IMG/VR virus record: IMGVR_UViG_3300009370_000045
Coordinates: 1 to 49,824 of that record
Source of the DNA: a virus
Strand: one strand, 5' to 3'
Length of the DNA: 49,824 bases
Position numbers and translations under genes: made by a program. The notes under the pieces are model-generated. The model searched no databases and was not told where the DNA came from. It saw nothing but the letters and a program-made list of their open reading frames with translations. Of the stretch, positions 13,958 to 21,896 are shown one piece after another. The stretch's first letter is position 1, and every line of letters begins with the position of its first letter.

Positions 13958-14042
13958 GCCGCGCTGTCTCACAGCGCGGCAGTTTCGCCCTGAACTCGCA
14001 CAGCGTGTCCGCACAATTTGTTTGAGTAAAAGGCGTAGGCCC
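13958..14042 (+). repeat. Cassette copy 13: hairpin plus box, promoterless
   Basis: Perfect 10-bp stem 13958-13967/13971-13980, loop CTC; the box follows at 14007-14042 and is nearly the same as copy 12. Confidence 0.75.
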
Positions 14043-14060
14043 GTCCGCCAAAAACGTCAA

Positions 14061-14137
14061 GTGGCTAAAGTTTAGCCACGTAACCAAGTCAAGATGGGCC
14101 CGCACAATTAGTGGGCAGGAAAGGCGTAGGGGAGTCC
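14061..14137 (+). repeat. Cassette copy 14: hairpin plus box, promoterless
   Basis: Nine-bp stem 14061-14069/14071-14079; the box is at 14097-14137, diverged at its right end. Confidence 0.7.
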
Positions 14138-14156
14138 AACAATGGCGAAATCGTCG

Positions 14157-14175
14157 TAAGTCGTTACGACGTAAC
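14157..14175 (+). repeat. 19-bp direct repeat A (iteron-like)
   Basis: TAAGTCGTTACGACGTAAC; one of four copies in the same orientation. Confidence 0.7.
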
Positions 14176-14256
14176 AACATGACTGTTTTTTTCACTAATA
14201 AAGGTTATAAATTTCGGCCTCATCCGCGATGGGTAGAGTACCGAATTATCTCGTCA

Positions 14257-14275
14257 TAAGTCGTTACCGCGTAAC
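14257..14275 (+). repeat. 19-bp direct repeat B (iteron-like)
   Basis: TAAGTCGTTACCGCGTAAC; two differences from copy A. Confidence 0.7.
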
Positions 14276-14291
14276 GTAGTTAGATGCGATA

Positions 14292-14447
14292 AAAGATGTG
14301 CACTAGACGCAGTTCAGAAGAAGCCCAGACCCCCTGAAAAGGGGAAAAGAAAAAGAACCCCTATGATTCATCACACAACATCCTACCTCTCATCCTCATC
14401 TCACTAGGTATCATGTAAGAATAGAAAATCATCTAGTGCACATCTTT
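14292..14447. repeat. Long inverted repeat, 16-bp perfect arms
   Basis: AAAGATGTGCACTAGA at 14292-14307 and its exact reverse complement at 14432-14447 enclose 124 bases that include a CCCC/GGGG hairpin but no gene. Confidence 0.8.
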
Positions 14448-14555
14448 ATTCGTATTTAAAGTCTCTGGTTTATTGGGGATACATCAAATTAATTCGGTAG
14501 TCCACTCATCAAATTTTTTTTTGCTGTATTAGATATAACTATTAGAAAAAGACGT

Positions 14556-14574
14556 TAAGTCGTTACGCCGTAAA
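14556..14574 (+). repeat. 19-bp direct repeat C (iteron-like)
   Basis: TAAGTCGTTACGCCGTAAA. Confidence 0.7.
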
Positions 14575-14623
14575 CAGTTACGACGAATTGCTACACATCT
14601 GTGCAGTCGACTTCGACCCTAGT

Positions 14624-14642
14624 TAAGTCGTTACGCCGTAGC
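14624..14642 (+). repeat. 19-bp direct repeat D (iteron-like)
   Basis: TAAGTCGTTACGCCGTAGC, 68 bases after copy C. Confidence 0.7.
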
Positions 14643-14731
14643 GGGTTACTTCAAATCAACACCCATGATTCAAAGTAGTTTTAATTTCTGAACATGATTA
14701 CGACGTTACGGCGTGGCGTTGTGGCAGCTTT

Positions 14732-15283
14732 TTAGCCGCCTTCTTCTGCAGGGATTCCCGGTTCAATTCCCACGTCAATTATGCCATTTTCTGAATTTTC
14801 GAATAATTGTGGATTTTTGCAAATTGCTGACAATCCGGGATAGTTAATAGTGATCGTTTGATCTCCAGTAGCGCCGTCGTCGATCCCCAATGCTTTCCGT
14901 TGTCCCTCTTGGGCCCTGAGTAAAATCCGAGAAAGGCTCTCCAATTGCGCCTCATTAAGCTGCGGCATTGTCCCGTCATCGCGCTTTTTAAATCTGGAGG
15001 CAAGTTGGGCCACTACCGCTTTCCATAGGTTGTTATGTACGGCGGATATTTCTCTATACTCGTCTAGTTCTCGACCGGCGTTCTGACTTGCGAGTTCCTT
15101 TTGCTTACGTGCTTCTACGAGCTTTTTAGTCTCTTCATCCCACTCCCCCTCCTTGCGCCACCGAGCGATAAGTTGGGTATTGGTTATCTTGTGAGCACGT
15201 GCTAAGTCCGTTACTGTAGCGAACTTACCTTTAACGTAGTCTTCCCGTACCTTCTGTTTGAAACCTTCTGTGTACTTAGCCAT
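14732..15283 (-). CDS. Probable terminase small subunit
   Basis: 183 residues; the start overlaps the preceding stop (TAATG). The N-terminus has a helix-turn-helix (about 20-42: KFATVTDLARAHKITNTQLI) followed by ARWRKEGEWDEE, the arrangement of many phage TerS DNA-binding domains. A charged helical middle and a Leu/Arg-rich stretch (SLSRILLRAQEGQRKAL) fit an oligomerisation region. It would recognise the packaging site. It is unusual that the large subunit lies 16 kb away, so a plain DNA-binding role is possible. It borders the repeat-rich region. Confidence 0.55.
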   Translation of the reverse strand: MAKYTEGFKQKVREDYVKGKFATVTDLARAHKITNTQLIARWRKEGEWDEETKKLVEARKQKELASQNAGRELDEYREISAVHNNLWKAVVAQLASRFKKRDDGTMPQLNEAQLESLSRILLRAQEGQRKALGIDDGATGDQTITINYPGLSAICKNPQLFENSENGIIDVGIEPGIPAEEGG

Positions 15284-16125
15284 TATTTCTTCACTCGATA
15301 ATAGGCTTCAATTATGGAATCAGCGATAGGTGCTTCTATTAAAGTGTGGAAATGCTCTCGCATGGCCTCTATATCTGATTCCTCTGCTCCGTTTTCTAAA
15401 AAACCTACGAGGTAATTACGTAAAACGTCTTTCATATCAAAACGATAAGGTACCCCCAAAGGCCGCGCAAATCTATGCATCCACCTCAAAAACGGAAGGC
15501 ATAAAGTCTTATCTCCCCTTAGTTTATACTTTCTGTGGATATAAACCTCTTCTGCTCCGAATCCTTTGAAAAGAGAACTAAACCCTGCCCAACTTTCCCT
15601 TCTCGCGCAAAAAGCCCCCATTCCGCAAGCAGGTATCTCAAAAGGTTCCGCAAGTGGGTCTTGTGCCCGGTCGTCAGTAGCCCATTTCCCCAAAGCACCG
15701 TTCCCCCATTTGAAGGGTTCTTCAAAGTGAGTGCTGATATGCTTATGGTCGTCATAGTACAGCGGACCTTGGAGAAGATTATCGGTTTTGGGATTATGCT
15801 CTAAATACTGAAGCAGCTTCTGGATAGCGTCGGGGACAAAAAGTACATGACAGTCTACGCACAGGACAAAATCATTTGTGGCGTTTTCGAATACAGCCTG
15901 TTTCGCAGGAGCCGATCCAAACGTACCTTTGTGAGCTATATATTTACATTCTACAGTCTCGCACAGCTTCTTAGTATCTTTTCCAGATTGTGTTTCTGGC
16001 TTCTGGTCTATAACCAAGAACTCAATATCGTCGCCCAATCCGTGGTGCAGCTTCAGACTTTGGATCGTGAAGAACACGCCGTCGTAGTCGTCTGCAACTG
16101 GCATCCCTATGGATAAACTGGGCAT
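15283..16125 (-). CDS. GT-A (family 2-like) glycosyltransferase
   Basis: 280 residues. A Rossmann-like N-terminus (SLSIGMPVADDYDGVFFTIQ) leads to the metal/nucleotide motif DCH at 91-93, a DxH variant like that of GalNAc transferases. It continues through GMGAFCARRESW and the acidic FGAEEVYI, a likely catalytic region. It would transfer a sugar from a nucleotide donor; donor and acceptor are unknown. It sits between a methyltransferase gene (two-base gap) and the small-terminase candidate, so it is expressed with late genes. Confidence 0.8.
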   Translation of the reverse strand: MPSLSIGMPVADDYDGVFFTIQSLKLHHGLGDDIEFLVIDQKPETQSGKDTKKLCETVECKYIAHKGTFGSAPAKQAVFENATNDFVLCVDCHVLFVPDAIQKLLQYLEHNPKTDNLLQGPLYYDDHKHISTHFEEPFKWGNGALGKWATDDRAQDPLAEPFEIPACGMGAFCARRESWAGFSSLFKGFGAEEVYIHRKYKLRGDKTLCLPFLRWMHRFARPLGVPYRFDMKDVLRNYLVGFLENGAEESDIEAMREHFHTLIEAPIADSIIEAYYRVKK

Positions 16126-16127
16126 TT

Positions 16128-16805
16128 TTACTTTATCTTTCCGTAAAAGCTGCCAATACGGGCCCGGCGGGCACCCACGTTCACTTCTTGTAAGTACTCA
16201 CCCAATAAGCGCTTCCACCATTCGCCCTCTCGCCTGAATGTGTGCAGACCCTTCATTTCTAAACCAAGAGCAATAGGGTATTTCTCTGCGAAGCAATGCT
16301 CTCCAATCCCGATTGTCAGGCAGAGCCATTTTTTACTGACCTTGCACAGGTTCCTCAATGCCCTTCGGACCATAGCTTCGTCAACGAGGTGCTCTAAAAC
16401 GTCGTTAGTTATCACTATATCGAAGGAGTCCTCCCCACAGACTTCAGCAATATTATCATAAGTAGCCTCCCTGACAGGGAGATCCTTCAGGTCATTCTCC
16501 ATGAGATACTTGCTTACTTCGGTACCTTCTGCTTTGTACCCAAGATCTATTAGATTTTTAAGCAGGTGACCGCGACCGCAACTGGCGTCTATAACTGAAT
16601 ACTGAGAAGGGTCTTTCCAGTTTGTCATTTTCGAGATCATTGATATATGAGAACGATCTCTATCAGTGTGGGAGCCGTAAGGGGCCAGATCTCTTTCCTG
16701 ACTGGAGCAAGGGAGGGAATCGGCGCTTTCTTGGTAGACGTAATCGTACAAATGGACCAGATCCTCCGTGGACTCAGGCTTAGAAAACGTCGGTTTTTCA
16801 GGCAT
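16128..16805 (-). CDS. SAM-dependent methyltransferase, class I
   Basis: 225 residues. Motif I is VIDASCGRGH at 71-80, followed by EGTEVSKYL and the post-motif DIVITNDVLEHLVDEAMV, typical of class I enzymes of the UbiE/Methyltransf_11 type. The context of glycosyltransferases suggests O-methylation of a sugar or other small molecule rather than DNA, but the substrate cannot be read from the sequence. Confidence 0.85.
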   Translation of the reverse strand: MPEKPTFSKPESTEDLVHLYDYVYQESADSLPCSSQERDLAPYGSHTDRDRSHISMISKMTNWKDPSQYSVIDASCGRGHLLKNLIDLGYKAEGTEVSKYLMENDLKDLPVREATYDNIAEVCGEDSFDIVITNDVLEHLVDEAMVRRALRNLCKVSKKWLCLTIGIGEHCFAEKYPIALGLEMKGLHTFRREGEWWKRLLGEYLQEVNVGARRARIGSFYGKIK

Positions 16806-17037
16806 AGTTATTACTCTTTATGGTCTTCCTCATTTCGTACTGGCACTTAAGTAGTATATCAACTTCCTCAACCAGCATATCAGCGAGTTCTACTATTTCC
16901 TTAATCCTTACAGAGTACTCACTTCTGGAAGTAAACTTGTCAAGATCCCCCACGTCCATATCCAGTTCCTCTATGGAGTCCCTCAGGACTTGGGCCTTAA
17001 CTAACGTGGTTCTTTTGTCACTCTTGTCTCTTGGCAT
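16798..17037 (-). CDS. Small helical hypothetical protein
   Basis: 79 residues, overlapping the methyltransferase gene by 8 bases. Predicted to be almost all helix with heptad spacing (IEELDMDVGDLDKF, IVELADMLVEEVDILLKC). It has a basic start and end. Function not recognised. Confidence 0.7.
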   Translation of the reverse strand: MPRDKSDKRTTLVKAQVLRDSIEELDMDVGDLDKFTSRSEYSVRIKEIVELADMLVEEVDILLKCQYEMRKTIKSNNYA

Positions 17038-17077
17038 AGCACCTACTAATTTTAATTAATATAAAGAATAGTTATAG

Positions 17078-17245
17078 TTATAACTTGTTAATCAGGTTTT
17101 GTAGTTTTACGGCCTGCTTTTCGTTTTCGCATTGGAAGCATTTCTCGTCTGTTGGATTGTACCCATCAAAGCTAACGGCCCACCCTACGCCGTTAGCTGA
17201 CCGAGTTTCTATGATGATTACCCTTTGTCCCTTTGCTTGTCCCAT
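17078..17245 (-). CDS. Hypothetical protein, 55 residues
   Basis: A small gene in what would otherwise be a 250-base gap. ATG 17245 follows AAAGGAC. The protein reads GQRVIIIETRSANGVGWAVS, then a CFQC pair and a charged helix ending NKL. A small beta-hairpin plus helix with a possible metal pair is plausible. Function unknown. Confidence 0.65.
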   Translation of the reverse strand: MGQAKGQRVIIIETRSANGVGWAVSFDGYNPTDEKCFQCENEKQAVKLQNLINKL

Positions 17246-17283
17246 TCTGTCCTTTCTGCCTTAAGGGCGTGTAATAGATATGC

Positions 17284-18177
17284 CTATTTCAGCCCCCAAG
17301 CCTCCATTCCTCGGGTTTCGATTTCCGTGAGGACTTTGTTTCTCAGTTTTGTGAACATACGGAAGTAGTTATGTTTTTTAGTTTTAAAGTTGGGGTCTTT
17401 AGTTTTCCCTAACTTAGGTGCGATATTAAACTTATGGAAATGCTTCGGGTCTTTCGACCACACCTCCAGTTTGTTTTCCGTCGGCATAAAAGTGTTACGC
17501 TGCCGTGACCCTGCACCGTGGTGATAGACTAACCCGCTTAAGTCGTCTCCCCACGTACAGTAGAAAGAAGGGTCAAAAGGTGACGCCGTTACTTTTAGAA
17601 TATAAGAGTCAGGTGAATCTACAAGAAAGGCGAGAGAGGCCCCCATTTCACTCGTTCGCATAGAGTCGTCTTTATTGGCTGCCCTGTGTATGTCTACTCT
17701 TCCCCAACCCCATGTACCTTCTATCTCGTCCCAAGACTTAAGCGTACATGCGAAAAAGGAGGCATGGGGGAAATCTTCCGCTTGGTCCTTTATAAAAGCG
17801 AATTTGTGCTCTTTGAGGATACTCTTTATCCGGTCCTCGAAGTCCCCCACAACAGGCCAAGCGTCACTGTCCAAGAACACGATAATATCTTCCGGGTCCG
17901 CTACCTTTCGGACCTTAGAAACCAGATAGTCGTACTTGAGTGCGTGGTTAGAGAAACGGCGCTCTCCGGTAGGGCTTTTTTGCGGATCGTAGTCAAACAC
18001 GTGTTCTTCGCCAAAAAGCTCAGTAGCTCTCTCTATTTCCTCTGTGCCTCCGTTAGTACAGGCCCAAACGGTGGATTTAGGGGCGTTCTGCTTTATAAAC
18101 TTGTTTTGGGCGGTAAGGAGACGAACAGCTACGCTTCCGGACTTCCAGTAGAAGTGGGCCGTTATAAAGTGGATCAT
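17284..18177 (-). CDS. GT-A glycosyltransferase (paralog 1)
   Basis: 297 residues; ATG 18177 forms an ATGA overlap with the preceding gene and follows GGAGGGCG. IVFLDSDAWPV at 99-109 carries the DSD metal motif; later YCTWGDDLSGLVYHHGAGSRQRN is the family's conserved C-terminal block. It is clearly homologous to the next gene upstream (WAC near 40, LDSDAWPV, PHASFFACT, the MGASL stretch, YHHG-GSR). It is a tandem duplicate with divergent specificity. Confidence 0.85.
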   Translation of the reverse strand: MIHFITAHFYWKSGSVAVRLLTAQNKFIKQNAPKSTVWACTNGGTEEIERATELFGEEHVFDYDPQKSPTGERRFSNHALKYDYLVSKVRKVADPEDIIVFLDSDAWPVVGDFEDRIKSILKEHKFAFIKDQAEDFPHASFFACTLKSWDEIEGTWGWGRVDIHRAANKDDSMRTSEMGASLAFLVDSPDSYILKVTASPFDPSFYCTWGDDLSGLVYHHGAGSRQRNTFMPTENKLEVWSKDPKHFHKFNIAPKLGKTKDPNFKTKKHNYFRMFTKLRNKVLTEIETRGMEAWGLK

Positions 18178-19127
18178 TTCGCCCTCCATTTCTGCATACC
18201 ATTCTTTTCTAACTCTACCAGCACCTTATTTTTTAACGATATGAACCGACCTTTCCACATTCGGCGGTTCTTCCCTCTAATGTGGTTGAACCCGGAGTGC
18301 CATCCGTAAAGGTGTGCGCTGTGCCTACGCGGGATAGCGACGTCCCCCCTTGACCCTCCGCCGTGGTGGTACACCAAAGGCACTTTTTCGTTTTCTCCCC
18401 ACACGCAGTAATAATCTTCGTTGAAGGGCTGAGACACTGCGGATAGAGGGCAAGAGAATTTAGCTTCCTTACCCTTTAAAAGCTTAGAGAGGCTTGCTCC
18501 CATTTCGTGGAGTTCGACCCTCTTACCGATAACAGGGCTCCCCGCTTCCTCTTTACCCCTAAGACGAGGCCCCTCTATTTTGGAAACCTTGCAGAGTATG
18601 GGCCCTACGTCCCAGTTCCCGTTTATCCTCCCCCACTCCTTAACCGTGGTAGCGAAGAAACAAGCATGTGGGATATTCTCAACAGCGTCTTTCACGAAAC
18701 AGAATTTGAAGTTGCGGAGTATGGCCTTCAGGTCCTTAGAAAAGGTTTTACGCACAGGCCAAGCGTCGCTGTCCAAGAATATAAGAATATCTTCGGGTGC
18801 GGATTCCTTCTTCACCTCTCGGACTAAGAAATCGTATCGCAGACCGTGCATGTCGTTCGGGTGGACAGAAGGTCCTGCGTATTTCCCCTCTTCGTCCACG
18901 GCGTAGTTCTTGTGGTCTTCCGGGAACTCAACAGGAGAGTAATCGAACACCCTGTAGGATCTTTCCTTAATCTCCGCCACTTCTTTTTCGGGTGCCCCTT
19001 GCTCTACACAAGCCCATATACGGCAATTGGGCGCATTCTCCTGCAGGAATCCAAACTGCAAACGCCGTATCCGCTTGGCGTCTTCCGGAGAAACACTGTA
19101 GTGGTGTACCGTCAAGACGTGGATCAA
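18174..19127 (-). CDS. GT-A glycosyltransferase (paralog 2)
   Basis: 317 residues. ILIFLDSDAWPV carries the DSD motif at 119-121, PHACFFATTVKEWG follows, and VPLVYHHGGGSRGD near the end matches the paralog downstream. It has a roughly 20-residue insertion around 80-95 not found in that paralog. It would act on a nucleotide-sugar in the cytoplasm; the acceptor is unknown. ATGA junctions on both sides. Confidence 0.85.
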   Translation of the reverse strand: MIHVLTVHHYSVSPEDAKRIRRLQFGFLQENAPNCRIWACVEQGAPEKEVAEIKERSYRVFDYSPVEFPEDHKNYAVDEEGKYAGPSVHPNDMHGLRYDFLVREVKKESAPEDILIFLDSDAWPVRKTFSKDLKAILRNFKFCFVKDAVENIPHACFFATTVKEWGRINGNWDVGPILCKVSKIEGPRLRGKEEAGSPVIGKRVELHEMGASLSKLLKGKEAKFSCPLSAVSQPFNEDYYCVWGENEKVPLVYHHGGGSRGDVAIPRRHSAHLYGWHSGFNHIRGKNRRMWKGRFISLKNKVLVELEKNGMQKWRAK

Positions 19128-19408
19128 TCGTCGGGGTCCTCTTCGTAGGAATTAATGACAGCTTGGGCAGCTTCGATTATCCCCTCGGTTCTCTCTTCCT
19201 CGTCTTTTGAAAGTTCAAGGAGAGCGTCTCTTAGATTACAAATGTGCCTCAGGAAGTCAGATTTAAAACGTAGCTCAAGGAGTTCTCTTGTACCGTCAGG
19301 GTGTTCGCCTCTTATAAGCAGAGTGGCGAATCCCTTTCCGGGAAGAGCGTCGTCCGCTGTGTAGTTTACTACGGTTGCTTTGTCGACCTTGCCCGACACC
19401 TCATACAT
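19124..19408 (-). CDS. Hypothetical protein
   Basis: 94 residues from ATG 19408, which overlaps the preceding stop and follows AGAGAGAAC; in-frame ATGs at 19432 and 19474 would overlap the neighbour more deeply. An N-terminal beta region (FATLLIRGEHPDGTRELLEL) precedes a C-terminal acidic helix ending EEDPDD. Function not recognised. Confidence 0.65.
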   Translation of the reverse strand: MYEVSGKVDKATVVNYTADDALPGKGFATLLIRGEHPDGTRELLELRFKSDFLRHICNLRDALLELSKDEEERTEGIIEAAQAVINSYEEDPDD

Positions 19409-19700
19409 CGTTCTCTCTATCTTGTTGTCCATCTGTTTCTCGTTTGGGGTCCACCAATGTTTTAGTCTGCGCATATACGTTATCCCTATACTCCTTACCA
19501 GCCCACCTATGGGGATCAGCTACTCCAGAATCCAAACGATTCTTTTCAGTAACGTAATAACCTTTTTCATCTTCGCATATAGTAAGACCCTCGTCCAAGG
19601 GCCTCTGCCACTCACTAATCATGGAGGCATGTGAACCATACCTGCTCGGATAGGGGTGCTCGAATTGCTTGGTTATAGTACGTTTCTTCTTACCGACCAT
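19401..19700 (-). CDS. Hypothetical protein
   Basis: 99 residues, starting on the preceding stop (TAATG). The N-terminus is basic (MVGKKKRTITKQ) and the rest polar with DPHRWAGKEYRDN; no hydrophobic core is obvious. Function not recognised. Confidence 0.65.
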   Translation of the reverse strand: MVGKKKRTITKQFEHPYPSRYGSHASMISEWQRPLDEGLTICEDEKGYYVTEKNRLDSGVADPHRWAGKEYRDNVYAQTKTLVDPKRETDGQQDRENDV

Positions 19701-19963
19701 TACTCACTTTCCTCCTTGTCTGTTTTACTGAAGAACTCTTTGAGTCGCTCAACGCTGATCGCATCAAATTTAATATCAAAAGTACGGTCAGTGTACTTGT
19801 CAGTACCGGCGTAGCCCCCAAAGGTCTTCTTCAGGAGCAAATGAACGGACCCGTCTTCGTCAATATGTACCTCGCTGGCCACGTCTTCGAAGTCTCGACC
19901 TGTATAGGTCCCCTTCTTCCAACCGACAGCCCTCACGGCGTATAACTCTTTGTTAGTACTCAT
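19700..19963 (-). CDS. Hypothetical protein
   Basis: 87 residues. Alternating strands (LYAVRAVGWKKGTYTG, SVHLLLKKTFGG) suggest a small beta-rich domain, with an acidic tail. The start overlaps the preceding stop. Function not recognised. Confidence 0.7.
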   Translation of the reverse strand: MSTNKELYAVRAVGWKKGTYTGRDFEDVASEVHIDEDGSVHLLLKKTFGGYAGTDKYTDRTFDIKFDAISVERLKEFFSKTDKEESE

Positions 19964-20364
19964 TACTCACCTTCTCTATTATCAGGTACACGTGTATCGA
20001 CTCGGGAAGCGTCTGCAAGGGACTGCTCTTTACGGGCGTCCGATTGCTCGACTATTTCCTTCCACGTGGACGAATGGCCAGCGGAATCGTCTACAAGGGA
20101 CATACCCTTAATGACCAAAGCCTTACCCCTTACTTGACCCAAATCAATTTTCCGAATATCGATAGCGGACTTCTTAATCGGAACCTGCTTGTAGACGTTC
20201 TCGCAATTTTGAGGGTCCCAATCTACTATCTTAGAGCCGTCTACCTTAATAGTACGAACAAGTTCTTGACGCACCTTTACGGCTGCCTCCCTAGCCGGGC
20301 AGTAAATAGTAACGAACCCAGTTTCGCTATCTTCCGTTTGATAAGTGACCTCCCAAATAATCAT
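19963..20364 (-). CDS. Hypothetical protein, first gene of its operon
   Basis: 133 residues. The N-terminal half looks beta/alpha (WEVTYQTEDSETGFVTIYCP, AAVKVRQELVRTIKV); the C-terminal third is polar and probably flexible. It is the first gene after the promoter at 20409-20437. Function not recognised. Confidence 0.7.
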   Translation of the reverse strand: MIIWEVTYQTEDSETGFVTIYCPAREAAVKVRQELVRTIKVDGSKIVDWDPQNCENVYKQVPIKKSAIDIRKIDLGQVRGKALVIKGMSLVDDSAGHSSTWKEIVEQSDARKEQSLADASRVDTRVPDNREGE

Positions 20365-20408
20365 AGTACGTCCTCGCGAAATAAGTTTAGTGGTTATTAA
20401 GATAAAGA

Positions 20409-20437
20409 AGTATAAACGTTACGTTTATTTGCCGCAA
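20409..20437 (-). promoter_or_regulatory. Sigma70-type promoter with palindrome in the spacer
   Basis: Minus strand: TTGCGG (20432-20437), TATACT (20409-20414), spacer 17. A 7-bp dyad, ATAAACG/CGTTTAT around a 3-base centre, fills the spacer and may be an operator. Confidence 0.65.
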
Positions 20438-20440
20438 CAT

Positions 20441-20459
20441 AAAAAATAGAAATTTCTAT
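20441..20459 (-). terminator. Short terminator
   Basis: Palindrome ATAGAAATTTCTAT at 20446-20459 followed on the minus strand by a T-run, overlapping the stop of the DUF115-like gene. Confidence 0.5.
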
Positions 20460-21193
20460 AATTCTGGAAAAGTATTTATTTTCGACGGAGGTATGTACTC
20501 GTATTCGCATTTCCCCATAATGTCTCGGAAGGGGAGAGAGCAGTGGAATATCTTCTCAGGGAATTCCGGTCGCCTGTACACAAGTGCCTTCCTCATGTTC
20601 GCGAATTTCTCTTCCCTGTCCTTGTGCGGCTTCCATGACCACAGCTTGGCATATTGCCCCCTGTAGGTTTCATGCACGTCGACCCCCACCAGAAGGACCT
20701 TCTCAAACCCCCACTGCTTTGCCAGCCATAGCCCCATTTCAATCACCCCCTCGAAATGAGGACAGTGCGCCTCCATATCTGGGAAGTCATTGTAATAATA
20801 GACCGTGCTCTTCCTCAAGTGCGTGTCCGGTATCCGCCAATGAAAAGGAATCTTCATTCTCCGATTCGAGGCGTTCCGCCAATCCACATCCCCATCTTTG
20901 CCCGGCAGAAGGCATTTCCGCGTGACCAACTTCCATTTCCTATACCCACGTGAGAAGTCGTGGAACTCCCTGAACCTGAGAATCCTCTCCACGTCATTGC
21001 ATAGCCAGAAGTGATTCGGATTCTGGTAGTGCTGCGTAATCGCCGCATTCGCGGCAAAGACATAACAATCCTCTCCAAAACGCTCAGTAAAGTTATCGAA
21101 AGGAAGCTGGTTATATGAAGTCCCACAACCCGCTATTACTAGGGAACACCCCTCATAACGCTTTTTCATTTCACAGATAGGGATGTAGTTCAT
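20456..21193 (-). CDS. MAF/DUF115-like protein
   Basis: 245 residues; ATG 21193 after GAGGAGCC. CSLVIAGCGTSYNQLPF, AANAAITQ, HFWLCNDVERIL and later VLLVGVDVHETYRGQYA follow the pattern of DUF115/MptE-like proteins, which include the MAF enzymes that attach nonulosonic acids to flagellin. It is a more distant member than the two flanking the NeuB gene (41809 and 43539). A role in transferring or sensing an unusual sugar is inferred. It ends at a terminator. Confidence 0.65.
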   Translation of the reverse strand: MNYIPICEMKKRYEGCSLVIAGCGTSYNQLPFDNFTERFGEDCYVFAANAAITQHYQNPNHFWLCNDVERILRFREFHDFSRGYRKWKLVTRKCLLPGKDGDVDWRNASNRRMKIPFHWRIPDTHLRKSTVYYYNDFPDMEAHCPHFEGVIEMGLWLAKQWGFEKVLLVGVDVHETYRGQYAKLWSWKPHKDREEKFANMRKALVYRRPEFPEKIFHCSLPFRDIMGKCEYEYIPPSKINTFPEL

Positions 21194-21199
21194 CAAGGC

Positions 21200-21252
21200 T
21201 CCTCGTCACGTGGTTACGCCGTTACCATGCCACATTGTCACGTGGTTACGTT
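21200..21252. promoter_or_regulatory. Paired GTCACGTGGTTACG motifs
   Basis: TCACGTGGTTACG occurs at about 21208 and again about 21239, just upstream of the DUF115-like gene; a related motif precedes the gene ending at 22391. It resembles half of the iteron at 14157. Confidence 0.45.
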
Positions 21253-21896
21253 GTAGCGTCGTTAATTTTTTCCCAAGCGTTGAAATCGCCGTCTGAGTTT
21301 GTGTTTTTGAAACCTCCGCGCCAGAAGAGGCTAGGCCAGTCTCTGACTTTAGAGCCTTCTATTGTTATGAGTGTACCGCTTGGTTTGAGTAGCGAATGGA
21401 AGACTTTAAGTATATTTACCACTTCGTCGTCTTTTAAGACGTTAGGGCATTGAGTTATATCTGTTTTCTGCTGTAGAACGGCTCTGGTGAATATCGTATC
21501 GAATCGAGCAGGGTCGAATGATTCGCAGGTTTTGTTTTTAAAGTTATCTACGAAGATATTGATATCTTGGAAACGGGTTTTGCCTATTTCGATATATATT
21601 TCGTCGGCGTCAACGCCGAATACGTTGTTGAAGCCGTTACGGCGTAAATACTCCAAGTTGAAACCGGTGGCGCAGCCATATTCGAGAACGGTGTGGTCTT
21701 TTGACAGCGTTTCCTTAACTTTTTTAATCGCTGATAGGCAGTAGGCGAAGGAATCAAGTGACCGCGTGACTTTTTCTTTACCTTCTGTCAGGTAGAAGAA
21801 GTCGTAGTCGGTTTTTTTAACAACGTTAAAATCGTTCGAGTCTTCTCCGTAGAAATCGAAGATATCTCGAACGAGGAGACGATCATTTTCGTTCAT
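21246..21896 (-). CDS. SAM-dependent methyltransferase, class I
   Basis: 216 residues. Motif I is VLEYGCATGF at 70-79, then FGVDADEIYIEIG (motif II) and FDTIFTRAVLQQ (motif IV region), a Methyltransf_11/23-type layout like that of sugar or lipid methyltransferases in surface-glycan clusters. ATGA overlap with the preceding gene. It differs clearly from the methyltransferase at 16128. Confidence 0.85.
   Translation of the reverse strand: MNENDRLLVRDIFDFYGEDSNDFNVVKKTDYDFFYLTEGKEKVTRSLDSFAYCLSAIKKVKETLSKDHTVLEYGCATGFNLEYLRRNGFNNVFGVDADEIYIEIGKTRFQDINIFVDNFKNKTCESFDPARFDTIFTRAVLQQKTDITQCPNVLKDDEVVNILKVFHSLLKPSGTLITIEGSKVRDWPSLFWRGGFKNTNSDGDFNAWEKINDATT

Larger units (their letters stand above)
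13690..14731. other. 1.04-kb non-coding region, candidate origin/control region
   Basis: No credible gene on either strand. It holds three box copies with nearby hairpins, four 19-bp direct repeats, a 16-bp inverted repeat and several partial GTAACGCCGT motifs. It lies between the four-gene operon and the small-terminase candidate. Origin or replication-control function is inferred from the repeat types only. Confidence 0.5.
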
